Under the pieces are notes generated by a model that saw only the letters and a list, made by a program, of their open reading frames with translations, searched no databases and had not been told where the DNA came from. From DAOTWY01 sp003696565 (lineage in GTDB: Bacteria > Chloroflexota > Anaerolineae > Aggregatilineales > Phototrophicaceae): a DNA stretch of 64,000 nucleotides. The first letter of the stretch is position 1. Every line of letters begins with the position of its first letter. The stretch is from assembly GCA_034435635.1 (NCBI GenBank), contig DAOTWY010000040.1:1-64000 (forward strand), given 5' to 3'. A program made the translations under genes and the position numbers. Below are positions 7,925-15,026 of this stretch, piece by piece.

Positions 7925-7950
7925 GGCGGTTCGACTCCGCCGGCGGGGCT
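7925..7950 (+). other. tRNA-like T-arm, possible attachment site
   Basis: GGCGG-TTCGACT-CCGCC (7925-7941) forms a perfect 5-bp T-stem with a canonical T-loop, followed by seven bases (GGCGGGG) in the place of an acceptor 3' strand. No matching acceptor 5' strand, D-arm or anticodon arm is present upstream, so this is not a complete tRNA. A 3' tRNA or tmRNA remnant at the border of a prophage-like region is the expected form of an attR site. The other copy would lie left of the window. Confidence 0.4.
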
Positions 7951-8020
7951 GTGGCACCTTAAAAATTTTATAAAGTGTTATCGATGAAGGGTATTTTTGT
8001 AATCGAATAACATTTTAACA

Positions 8021-8049
8021 TAAAAAACGCCACAGGCGCGGCGTTTTGA
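8021..8049 (-). terminator. Terminator of the phosphoesterase gene
   Basis: AACGCC (8026-8031) pairs with GGCGTT (8040-8045), with a run of T behind it when read on the - strand. Confidence 0.75.
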
Positions 8050-8073
8050 GAAGCGATCATCATAATGAATTTT

Positions 8074-8805
8074 CTACCAACCATGCTCTAAGCGAGAGAT
8101 AAGCCGTTCTGGCAAGCCATGAGCGCGCATTTGAGCTTGTGTTTTTGCAATATCATATTCAATACGGCGGTGTTCCCAAATATTTTTTTCAAAATCAAGG
8201 ATGGCGTAGGCAGCGCGTGGGTCGGCATCCCGCGGTTGCCCAATACTGCCGGGGTTAATAATTTTACGATGCCCGTTTAATTGAATTTTATCAAAATAAC
8301 TTGGTTTATATGATTCTGTTTCACCATTGTCATTAACCATTTCATAGATCACTGGTTGGTGGGTATGCCCAACTAAGCAGTATTGTGTTTCAAAATGAGG
8401 GAAGTTCAGCGCGGCGACCAATGGCTCCAAGATGTATTCCCAAATGGGTTCACGCGGGCTAGCATGAACTAATGTGTAATTGCCGATGACAAAGGTGGTT
8501 GGTAAAGCACGCAACCAACGTGTGTTTTCTTCTGTGAGTGTTTCTCGTGTCCAATCCACAGCACGGCGGGCATCTGGGTTAAAGGTGCGGATGTCGAGCC
8601 GGTCTAATGCTGCCCAGTCATGGTTCCCTGCCAAGCATAGATGGGGGAGTTCGCGCAACCGTTCAACACATTCATTGGGTGATGGACCGTAACCAACCAC
8701 ATCCCCCAAGCACCAAACGTAATCCCAGTCCCCTTTTGCATGGTTTAAAACGGTTTCAAAAGCTGTGTAATTTGCGTGAATATCTGATATAACAAGAATC
8801 CGCAT
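8074..8805 (-). CDS. Calcineurin-like metallophosphoesterase
   Basis: 243 residues from the ATG at 8805 (MRILVISDIHAN); the 15 extra codons of the longest frame are not homologous-looking. All metal-binding blocks of the YfcE/Calcineurin_2 family are visible in order: SDIHAN (about residue 7), GDVVGYGP (about 33), GNHDWAA (about 61), the HASP block (about 114) and GHTHQP (about 145). This fold hydrolyses phosphomono- or diesters using two metals in the cytoplasm; the C-terminal GSIGQPRD also fits the family. It is monocistronic with its own terminator. Natural substrate unknown. Confidence 0.9.
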   Translation of the reverse strand: MRILVISDIHANYTAFETVLNHAKGDWDYVWCLGDVVGYGPSPNECVERLRELPHLCLAGNHDWAALDRLDIRTFNPDARRAVDWTRETLTEENTRWLRALPTTFVIGNYTLVHASPREPIWEYILEPLVAALNFPHFETQYCLVGHTHQPVIYEMVNDNGETESYKPSYFDKIQLNGHRKIINPGSIGQPRDADPRAAYAILDFEKNIWEHRRIEYDIAKTQAQMRAHGLPERLISRLEHGW

Positions 8806-8920
8806 AGGGCAAACCCTGTCCAATGTTAAAAATAAAGTTAATAAAATCATCTTACCACGCTTTATACGTTGGTGCGAATGGATTTTTCTTTTTTTTCATA
8901 ATTGGACAATAAATTGTTGT

Positions 8921-8951
8921 AAAAAAAAGCCGCAGGGCACGCGCCCGCGGC
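8921..8951 (-). terminator. Terminator of the 50-residue gene
   Basis: GCCGCAGGGC (8929-8938) pairs with GCCCGCGGC (8943-8951) with one bulged base; on the - strand eight T follow. Confidence 0.8.
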
Positions 8952-8965
8952 AGAACTAACAGAAC

Positions 8966-9118
8966 CTAGAATGCGCGTTTGTTTTTCCGTTCACGCCGAT
9001 TACGCTTTGCATCATTGATCTGTTCACTCATTGCGCGTCCAGTCGGCTCACGGCGATGTTCAAACTGTTCTAAGCGGAGTTGATGCAATTTTTGTGCGAC
9101 ATATTCGATCTCATACAT
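8966..9118 (-). CDS. Small basic protein (50 residues)
   Basis: A short open frame with everything a real gene needs: AAGGAG nine bases before the ATG, a -10 box (TATAAT on the - strand, 9157-9162) and a strong terminator directly after the stop. The product starts MYEIEYVAQKLHQLR and ends with a very basic tail (NDAKRNRRERKNKRAF). It is predicted helical, without cysteines or a signal peptide. The basic tail suggests nucleic-acid or ribosome contact. I recognise no family. Confidence 0.65.
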   Translation of the reverse strand: MYEIEYVAQKLHQLRLEQFEHRREPTGRAMSEQINDAKRNRRERKNKRAF

Positions 9119-9156
9119 AGCACAACACTCCTTATCACATTGTTTTTGATAATCAT

Positions 9157-9186
9157 ATTATACATCAAATAGTGCATATTGCACAA
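9157..9186 (-). promoter_or_regulatory. Promoter and palindrome of the 50-residue gene
   Basis: On the - strand TATAAT (9157-9162) is preceded after 18 bases by TTGTGC (9181-9186). A palindrome GTGCA-TAT-TGCAC (9172-9184) overlaps the -35 end, as an operator would. Confidence 0.45.
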
Positions 9187-9346
9187 TTAAAATGATTAAA
9201 AAGGGGACGTTTTGCACAATTTCTAACACTTTTCAGATACTCAAATGCCATAAATAGATGGTAGGTAGACTTTCTTGGCAATTTTAGTTAAATTGATCCA
9301 CAATCAATAAACAACTGGTAATGCTTTATAGACAGGTATACGACTC

Positions 9347-9760
9347 ATGATAGAAACAAAAACAACCCAATCTGATATTGATATTCAAGCTGCATTACGC
9401 CAAGTACTGACTTCAGCAGAATATGCACCACTTACTCATGATCGTCGCCATGTCGAAATCGCTGTGCAAGATGGTGTGGTGACTGTTTCTGGGCATGTTA
9501 AAACCCCACAAACAGTTCTATACCTGCGGAATCGTGCGGCTACTATCCCCGGTGTAAAAGCTGTTCAAATCGAGAATTTATTTGATGATGAAACGATCCG
9601 CCGGGAAGTGGGTAAAGTTATTCCCTATGGTGTGCAAGTGCGCGTGGAATATGGCACAGTGATTTTAACAGGGCAAATTCCCCAAGATACAAGTGTTGAG
9701 GAATTGGTTAAGCGTGTGGCATTGGTGCCAGGCGTGCATCGAGTCATCACCACATTTTAA
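9347..9760 (+). CDS. Double BON-domain protein
   Basis: 137 residues with two BON domains in tandem (about residues 10-75 and 78-137), each showing the alpha-beta-beta-alpha-beta pattern with a conserved GVVTVSGHV or GTVILTGQI hairpin and a closing GVKAVQI / GVHRVIT strand. BON domains bind phospholipid or act as dimerisation modules in periplasmic or osmotic-stress proteins. Here there is no signal peptide or lipobox, so the protein is probably cytoplasmic or membrane-peripheral. The ribosome site is weak. It is followed 67 bases later by the SHOCT membrane protein in the same direction. Confidence 0.85.
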   Translation: MIETKTTQSDIDIQAALRQVLTSAEYAPLTHDRRHVEIAVQDGVVTVSGHVKTPQTVLYLRNRAATIPGVKAVQIENLFDDETIRREVGKVIPYGVQVRVEYGTVILTGQIPQDTSVEELVKRVALVPGVHRVITTF

Positions 9761-9827
9761 ATGTTTTGCCCCATCGCTCTAATTGCCCTATACTGAATTT
9801 ATCAAATTTTCATAGGAGCATTTTGCG

Positions 9828-10472
9828 ATGGGGCGGTTGATGATTGTGATAAGCCTCGTTTTAATGGCGGCTGGCATCGGTTTTTTTGTTTGGGTTTTGC
9901 AAGGACCAAATAACGCGGCAGTTCAGTCTTTTTTAAGTGGTTTGGTTTGCAATGATAACGAAACCATTGTGCAATGGACTGGGCAATATGTCGGTGATGG
10001 AACATCTTCCACTGGTTTAACAATTAACGGACGTGAGGTCGGTTTTTATTGTGAAGGGCTAGAAGGTGAACAGCGCAGTGTTACCGGGCAAACGGCGTTG
10101 GTTATTGGTGGCGGTTTTGGTGTCACATTATTCATCAGCATCATTATGTTAATTTGGGGCATTTCAATAAGCACACGTAACGTCAATAACATTATCAATC
10201 CGACACGTTATATTACTTCGGGCGTAGCATCTGGCATAGGGGGTGTGACACCGCTAGGGACTAGCACAGGTTACACTTCACATAATATTCCCTCAAATGT
10301 TAACCAGCAAATTGATGAAGTACTCAATCGTGCTGGTTTTGCTGCCACCCCCTCTAGGGAAACACTAGCAGACCGCCTTAGTCAATTGGAGCAGGCACGT
10401 AATCAAGGGTTAATTACGGAGTCAGAGTTTCTATCGCTACGGAAGTCTATTTTGGATGCATTAGATGAATAA
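9828..10472 (+). CDS. Two-TM protein with C-terminal SHOCT domain
   Basis: 214 residues, AGGAG before the start. Two hydrophobic helices (about residues 5-26 and 87-112) bracket an extracytoplasmic loop of about 60 residues with two cysteines. The C-terminal 45 residues form a SHOCT motif: LADRLSQLEQARNQGLITES followed by EFLSLRKSILDAL. SHOCT is a short oligomerisation motif usually at the end of membrane proteins. No enzymatic residues are seen; role unknown. Confidence 0.75.
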   Translation: MGRLMIVISLVLMAAGIGFFVWVLQGPNNAAVQSFLSGLVCNDNETIVQWTGQYVGDGTSSTGLTINGREVGFYCEGLEGEQRSVTGQTALVIGGGFGVTLFISIIMLIWGISISTRNVNNIINPTRYITSGVASGIGGVTPLGTSTGYTSHNIPSNVNQQIDEVLNRAGFAATPSRETLADRLSQLEQARNQGLITESEFLSLRKSILDALDE

Positions 10473-10512
10473 AATTATCGATATACTCTCTAAATAATTG
10501 GATTATCTCCAC

Positions 10513-10548
10513 ACAAAAGTTGCGCCAGGGAATAAATACCCTGGCAAC
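10513..10548 (-). terminator. Terminator of the PD40/SH3 gene
   Basis: GTTGCGCCAGGG (10519-10530) pairs with CCCTGGCAAC (10539-10548) apart from two bulged bases; on the - strand TTTTGT follows. The stem may also serve the convergent SHOCT gene. Confidence 0.65.
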
Positions 10549-10605
10549 ATACCCCTTAAAAGGGATTTATCCTCTTGTACTAACTTTGAAGTTTCATAGT
10601 CGAAC

Positions 10606-12534
10606 TTAGCCAGATGGTACGGGTTCAATCCAATAAAAATCTTGACCCGCTTGAGCAACCCAGCCTGTTGAACCATCGTTCAGCCGGATGTTCCACCAGG
10701 TATAGCCATCAGCACAGCGTGGACCGGCAATGACCAAGAATGTCTCACCTTCAGGCAAAAGCCGTGACACTTGTGTCCCGCTTGTTCCAGGTCCCGTCCG
10801 CAAATTAAGCGGCAAACCGTCAACAAATGTTGTCCGTGCCACCACGCCGATTGTGATGCCGTTGTTTTCATGCGCACCACATGCTTGTGGATTAAGCGGG
10901 CTAACGATTGAGGCTTCAGTGGTTGCACGCTCAGCGACGCTAGTTAATTCAAGTGTGGCACCGGCTGGTTTAACCCAAACAAATACAGGATCACCATTTT
11001 GTGGCGGGATATCCCAAATGTATTGACTGTCTGACGCGCTGCGATAATATGCCAGGCTAAATATATTGGGTTCATCAATTACAGTGATGACACCGCCAGG
11101 TGCGCCAACGGTTGCATTCGGTAGTTGATATAATGTTTGTGTGGCAAGGTCTAATACGGTATAGGATTGATCCATGCCACCATTGGTTGTGATGCGATAC
11201 ACTACCTGCGTGCCATCCGCTGCCCAATTAGGATCAAACAGCGCATTAGGGCTACCACTTAACAAGTTTTGGGTGCTGCTCACATTATTATTATTGATTG
11301 TTGCTTGACGGATAACGTTATAATTAGGCAACATGCCGCCCGGGTCACTGCTAGCGGGCAAATTTGCATCCAATTCAGGATAGATCATGCTGTCGTCCGT
11401 CGGCAAAATTGACAAATCCGAGAAAGTATAAGGGCTATCTGTCAATGTGTTATTGGTTGGATACCAAACCAATGCCGGATAGCTGGCTGCCCCTCCAGTA
11501 AACCACAAATACAGCTGGAAGTGAACACCACCATCATCATTGAAATAAATAGGCTGTGGGAAATATGAACCATTTGGATTTTGTAAAGCATCGCTACTTT
11601 GTTGGGCTGTGCCGCTGAAGATCGCTTGTGCATCTGTTCGTGTAAGTTGTTGGGTGATTGTGCCACTGGCAAGGTCAACAATTGCAACACGCCAATTATT
11701 GCCTGGTTGTGGTGTGGAAACATTGGCAAATGTCACGGCGGCTTGAGTGGATGTTGCGTTAAAAATCAACGGGGAACCGACTTGAACGTTACCAGTTGTG
11801 TGCGTGTTTGTTCCAAAACCTAAAGATATTTCCTCACCTGCTTGTGCGGGAATAACGCGCTGTTGCCCGGTTTGGAAGTCATATATCCCTAATGCGCGCC
11901 CACCATTAGTCAAGGATACAACTTGTAATAGATACCGTCCATTACGGCTGATTGACATTTGGAACATCTCTTGAATATTTTCATTGGGGATGCTTGGGCG
12001 TTGAACGCTTGCGATTTCACCATTTAACCCAAGTAAATACAATACACGCTGTCCTTGCATATAAACCCAAGTGAGCGCATCTCCAGCAGCATTGATTGGG
12101 CGCGCTGCAATGGCAGGCGGGGTGCTTGTTGCAGGTGGTAGTGTTGGGTTCGTCGCCGGGGAAGGCGCATATGTGGGATCATCACTCCGATACAACGGTA
12201 CTCCATTTGCCCCACAAAGTACCATGATTGACCCATCCCACGAAATACGATAATTGTAATCCGTTCCTTGATACGTGATGATAATATTCAATGCACGGTT
12301 GGGAGTGGCTGGGTAGGTACGCCCTGGTACAGGGCATCCAAAGCTTGAGTCGTTATACACGACTTCTTCCCAAGACCAGTAATGGGTTTGCCTTGTAATC
12401 GGCGTATTTAACCCAAGGTATTGGCTAAGATGCGCCATCGCCTGGTCCACACGCTCTTCGGCTGTTTGGTTTTGCGCTTGTACGCCAATTACACCTAGAA
12501 TCAATATCAACACAAAGATAATTTTTTGTCGCAT
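10606..12534 (-). CDS. Secreted propeller-like protein with C-terminal SH3b domain
   Basis: 642 residues. A signal peptide (MRQKIIFVLILILGVIGVQA) is followed by a short domain with one disulphide-like cysteine pair (about residues 21-110), a Pro/Thr linker (about 115-145), a beta-propeller-like region with repeated PD40/WD-like strands (about 150-540; blocks such as SISRNGRYLLQVV and DPNWAADGTQVVY) and a bacterial SH3 domain (about 555-630; LPLNLRTGPGTSGTQVSRLL) of the kind that binds peptidoglycan stem peptides. It is most likely exported and wall-associated. It belongs to the same style of secreted propeller proteins as the gene at 46183-47331. Confidence 0.75.
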   Translation of the reverse strand: MRQKIIFVLILILGVIGVQAQNQTAEERVDQAMAHLSQYLGLNTPITRQTHYWSWEEVVYNDSSFGCPVPGRTYPATPNRALNIIITYQGTDYNYRISWDGSIMVLCGANGVPLYRSDDPTYAPSPATNPTLPPATSTPPAIAARPINAAGDALTWVYMQGQRVLYLLGLNGEIASVQRPSIPNENIQEMFQMSISRNGRYLLQVVSLTNGGRALGIYDFQTGQQRVIPAQAGEEISLGFGTNTHTTGNVQVGSPLIFNATSTQAAVTFANVSTPQPGNNWRVAIVDLASGTITQQLTRTDAQAIFSGTAQQSSDALQNPNGSYFPQPIYFNDDGGVHFQLYLWFTGGAASYPALVWYPTNNTLTDSPYTFSDLSILPTDDSMIYPELDANLPASSDPGGMLPNYNVIRQATINNNNVSSTQNLLSGSPNALFDPNWAADGTQVVYRITTNGGMDQSYTVLDLATQTLYQLPNATVGAPGGVITVIDEPNIFSLAYYRSASDSQYIWDIPPQNGDPVFVWVKPAGATLELTSVAERATTEASIVSPLNPQACGAHENNGITIGVVARTTFVDGLPLNLRTGPGTSGTQVSRLLPEGETFLVIAGPRCADGYTWWNIRLNDGSTGWVAQAGQDFYWIEPVPSG

Positions 12535-12649
12535 ATTCTATATCCCTCTTTAATGATTAGTCTGAGCCATCACTTATCATTATGAGGATAAATCAGCGTG
12601 AGATGCAAGCAATCGTCAGGCAGTCGTTGTGATAACGTCAGATTATTTG

Positions 12650-13528
12650 CTAATCTGCTTGAGTTTTTAATGTCATCAAACGGCGATATGTTGCCTGGAA
12701 AGTCAAACAATCCGATGTGTGGAATGGTACGGGAGCTTCAATAGCTGCTGTGCCTGCCACCTCATGGTCAATTAATGCCTGTAATAGTTCTCTGTAGCGG
12801 ATATCTGCTTCGTTAAGCGGGAGATGTTCTTTTTCTCCTTTGGATGTATAAGCGATCCCACTGATATGGCAATGCATTGTTTTAAGCGCGTCCTCACCTA
12901 ACATCTCACGCATTTGTTTTAGAGCCTGATCAAATTCCGCATAGCTGTTAAATGTACCATCGCCGCGCCTAGCATGAAGATGCGCCCAGTCTATGCAGGG
13001 TTGTACGCCTTGTACATCCCGCGCTAATTGTAAGACCTCATCCAGATCACCGAACATGCTCGGCTTGCCCATTGTCTCTGGGCGGAGTGTGACATTGATG
13101 CCTTCCTCACGTAAAATCCCGGTGAGTTCAATCAATTTCTGTTTAACGCGCTCATAAACCTGCTCAGCTGGCTGACCATGATAGCTGCCAGGATGAAATA
13201 CAATATCACGCGCTCCTGCTAAATACCCTTTACGTGCCGCTGTCAGTAACCGCTCATCGCTGGCTGCCATTTTTTCCGCCGTTTGGCTATTCAAGTTGAT
13301 GAAATACGGTGCATGAACACTCAGTGTGATTTGATGCGCCTCAGCTGTCGTTTTAATCATATCGCACGTTTTATCATGGACTTTCACGCTGCGCGTCCAC
13401 GCAATTTCAAGATGCGCTAACCCTAATTGCTTGCTGTGTTCAATGGCGGCGGGGGTGCCACTGCTTGGTGTAGTTTGTGGGGAGCCAACTGTCCCAAACC
13501 GGATATGATCGGTATAAGTCACTGCCAC
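12650..13528 (-). CDS. Endonuclease IV-like TIM-barrel protein
   Basis: 292 residues with a GTG start after AAAGG. The order of metal ligands follows endonuclease IV / xylose-isomerase-like TIM barrels: SVHAPYFINL (about residue 72), IVFHPGSY (about 110), LRPETMGK (about 150), CIDWAHLHARRG (about 178), MHCHISGI (about 220), EKEHLPL (about 233) and AIEAP (about 265). Endonuclease IV cleaves DNA 5' to abasic sites with three zinc ions. Most ligands appear present, so AP-endonuclease activity is plausible, although the barrel is divergent and other isomerase-like roles cannot be excluded. Confidence 0.75.
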   Translation of the reverse strand: MAVTYTDHIRFGTVGSPQTTPSSGTPAAIEHSKQLGLAHLEIAWTRSVKVHDKTCDMIKTTAEAHQITLSVHAPYFINLNSQTAEKMAASDERLLTAARKGYLAGARDIVFHPGSYHGQPAEQVYERVKQKLIELTGILREEGINVTLRPETMGKPSMFGDLDEVLQLARDVQGVQPCIDWAHLHARRGDGTFNSYAEFDQALKQMREMLGEDALKTMHCHISGIAYTSKGEKEHLPLNEADIRYRELLQALIDHEVAGTAAIEAPVPFHTSDCLTFQATYRRLMTLKTQAD

Positions 13529-13596
13529 GTTTGCCTTTCTTTTTGCGTATTATATGATTGTAGTGGCTTTATCAGTCATCAAACAGGATTAAAATC

Positions 13597-14403
13597 ATGG
13601 AACAACCCCTCACTAGCCGACAAACATGGATGATTACATTAGTTGGAGCCGTTATTGTGTATCTGCTTTGGAATGTTGATTGGTTGTCGTTTATTGCGTA
13701 TCCTTTTCGCTTATTTGTGACGTATGTTCATGAAGCCGGGCATAGTTTGATGGCGATTGCAACCGGCGGGGAAGTCCTAAAATTCACGGTTTCCCCTAAT
13801 GGCTCTGGCTTGGCAATAACGGCGGGCGGTTCACGGGCATTGATCTTACCAGCCGGATATGTTGGTGCAGCGTTTTTTGGTGCGGTCTTGTTTTACCTGA
13901 TTAATCGTTATCCACGGTTAGTGCGTGGTATCGGCGGCTTGCTAGGTATTTTTTTGGTGATATTCACAGTGTTATTTGCTCGTCCTGATGCAGGGAATGC
14001 ACCTACAGCTGTGATTGTTGGGTTACTCAGTGGGGGCTTGCTGATTTGGCTGGCATGGAAAGCAAGCCTTACAATCAATCTGTTAGTTTTAAGTGTTTTG
14101 TCTATGATGACCGGGCTGAATGCCGTTTTAGACGTTGTGCAATTGATTCATTTTGCTGATATGCAAATCATGGGGGGGATGGTGCGCAACGATGCCGCTG
14201 CTTTTAGCCAAGAAGTTGCTGGTGGCGTTTTGCCAGCCTCCTTTTGGGCAATTATTTGGGCGGCAATGGCTTTGATGATGTGCGGTGCTTCTGTTTATTA
14301 CAGCTTGATCAAACCCTGGCTTGATAATGCCCAATCAAAAGCCGATGATTTCACAGGTATCAACCGTACAAAAGCCGACGAAATAGACTTTTCTCAGTTT
14401 TAA
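13597..14403 (+). CDS. M50-type membrane metallopeptidase
   Basis: 268 residues, about six to seven membrane helices. The zinc motif HEAGH (H45, E46, H49) lies in the second helix, followed by a glycine-rich segment (GGEVLKFTVSPNGSGLAIT) and a second helix with GYVGAAFFGAVLFY, as in the M50B group of membrane-embedded peptidases. The C-terminal tail is charged and cytoplasmic. Family members cleave substrates within the membrane or act on regulatory proteins; the target here is unknown. It is divergent from the endonuclease IV-like gene with a 68-base shared promoter region. Confidence 0.8.
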   Translation: MEQPLTSRQTWMITLVGAVIVYLLWNVDWLSFIAYPFRLFVTYVHEAGHSLMAIATGGEVLKFTVSPNGSGLAITAGGSRALILPAGYVGAAFFGAVLFYLINRYPRLVRGIGGLLGIFLVIFTVLFARPDAGNAPTAVIVGLLSGGLLIWLAWKASLTINLLVLSVLSMMTGLNAVLDVVQLIHFADMQIMGGMVRNDAAAFSQEVAGGVLPASFWAIIWAAMALMMCGASVYYSLIKPWLDNAQSKADDFTGINRTKADEIDFSQF

Positions 14404-14517
14404 TTCATTTGGCAAACGTAAGATTAAAAATAGTCATCGGTTCATAATAGATAGAAACCAGCTTGTTGCTTGGTGGCTACTAAGCAGAGTATATGATGTA
14501 TTGAAAGGAGAATTCTC

Positions 14518-14802
14518 ATGCCAAAAGCAATTTGGAATGGGGTGGTTATCGCGGAAAGTGATCATACGGAAATTGTGGAAGGCAATCACTATTTCCCGCC
14601 TGAATCAATAAAAAAAGAATATTTTTTTGAAACAGATAAACATACGACCTGCCCATGGAAGGGTATCGCCAGTTATTACACCCTAAAGGTGAATGGTGAG
14701 GAAAACCCAAACGCTGCTTGGTTTTATCCTGATCCCAAGCCAGCGGCGGAAAGCATCAAAAATCATGTGGCTTTTTATGGCAGTGTGACAATCGAGGAAT
14801 AG
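14518..14802 (+). CDS. DUF427 family protein
   Basis: 94 residues, AAAGGAG eight bases upstream. The whole protein is one DUF427 domain: KAIWNGVVIAES at the start, the EGNHYFPPESI block, the HTTCPWKGIASYYTL core with its cysteine, and the NAAWFYPDPKP motif. The family is widespread and small, cytoplasmic, of unknown biochemical role. It is monocistronic with a clear terminator and lies just ahead of the selenocysteine tRNA. Confidence 0.9.
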   Translation: MPKAIWNGVVIAESDHTEIVEGNHYFPPESIKKEYFFETDKHTTCPWKGIASYYTLKVNGEENPNAAWFYPDPKPAAESIKNHVAFYGSVTIEE

Positions 14803-14823
14803 ATTGCCCAAGATTTAAAAATT

Positions 14824-14847
14824 GCCGAGTGTTTGCTCGGCTTTTTT
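14824..14847 (+). terminator. Terminator of the DUF427 gene
   Basis: GCCGAG (14824-14829) pairs with CTCGGC (14836-14841), followed by six T. Confidence 0.9.
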
Positions 14848-14868
14848 AGAGTAAAATAAAAACCCCTT

Positions 14869-14963
14869 GGGGGTGAATGTGTCCCGGTGGATGCCCCGGT
14901 CTTCAAAACCGGTGACAGGCTGCGATGGCAGGCTGTGGTGGGTTCGACTCCCATTCACTCCCG
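14869..14963 (+). tRNA. selC: Selenocysteine tRNA, anticodon UCA
   Basis: The 95-base segment folds as tRNA-Sec. The acceptor stem is 8 bp (GGGGGTGA, 14869-14876, with TCACTCCC, 14955-14962, one G-U pair). The D-arm has six pairs (GTGTCC/GGATGC) and a four-base loop (CGGT), a tRNA-Sec hallmark. The anticodon stem CCGGT/ACCGG encloses CTTCAAA, giving anticodon UCA. A long variable arm (about 24 bases) precedes the T-arm GTGGG-TTCGACT-CCCAT. The discriminator is G and CCA is not encoded. This reads UGA as selenocysteine, so SelA, SelB and SelD should be encoded elsewhere. The flanking terminator isolates it from the DUF427 gene. Confidence 0.93.
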
Positions 14964-15026
14964 TTTGTGTGATTTCCCAAAATCTCCTATCATCAAAAAA
15001 ATAAAATTAATCCAGGAGACTCTACA

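Larger units (their letters stand above)
7796..8073. other. Intergenic boundary of the island
   Basis: 278 bases without an open frame of its own. It holds the T-arm-like att candidate (7925-7950) and the terminator of the phosphoesterase gene (8021-8049). Nothing else recognisable is seen in the AT-rich remainder. Confidence 0.5.

Noticed and set aside
7840..7950. Complete tRNA ending at the T-arm
   Set aside because: No acceptor 5' strand, D-arm or anticodon stem could be paired; only the 3' part is tRNA-like.
10552..10565. Short palindrome CCCTTAAAAGGG
   Set aside because: Next to the terminator at 10513-10548, too small and without a U-tract to claim a separate function.
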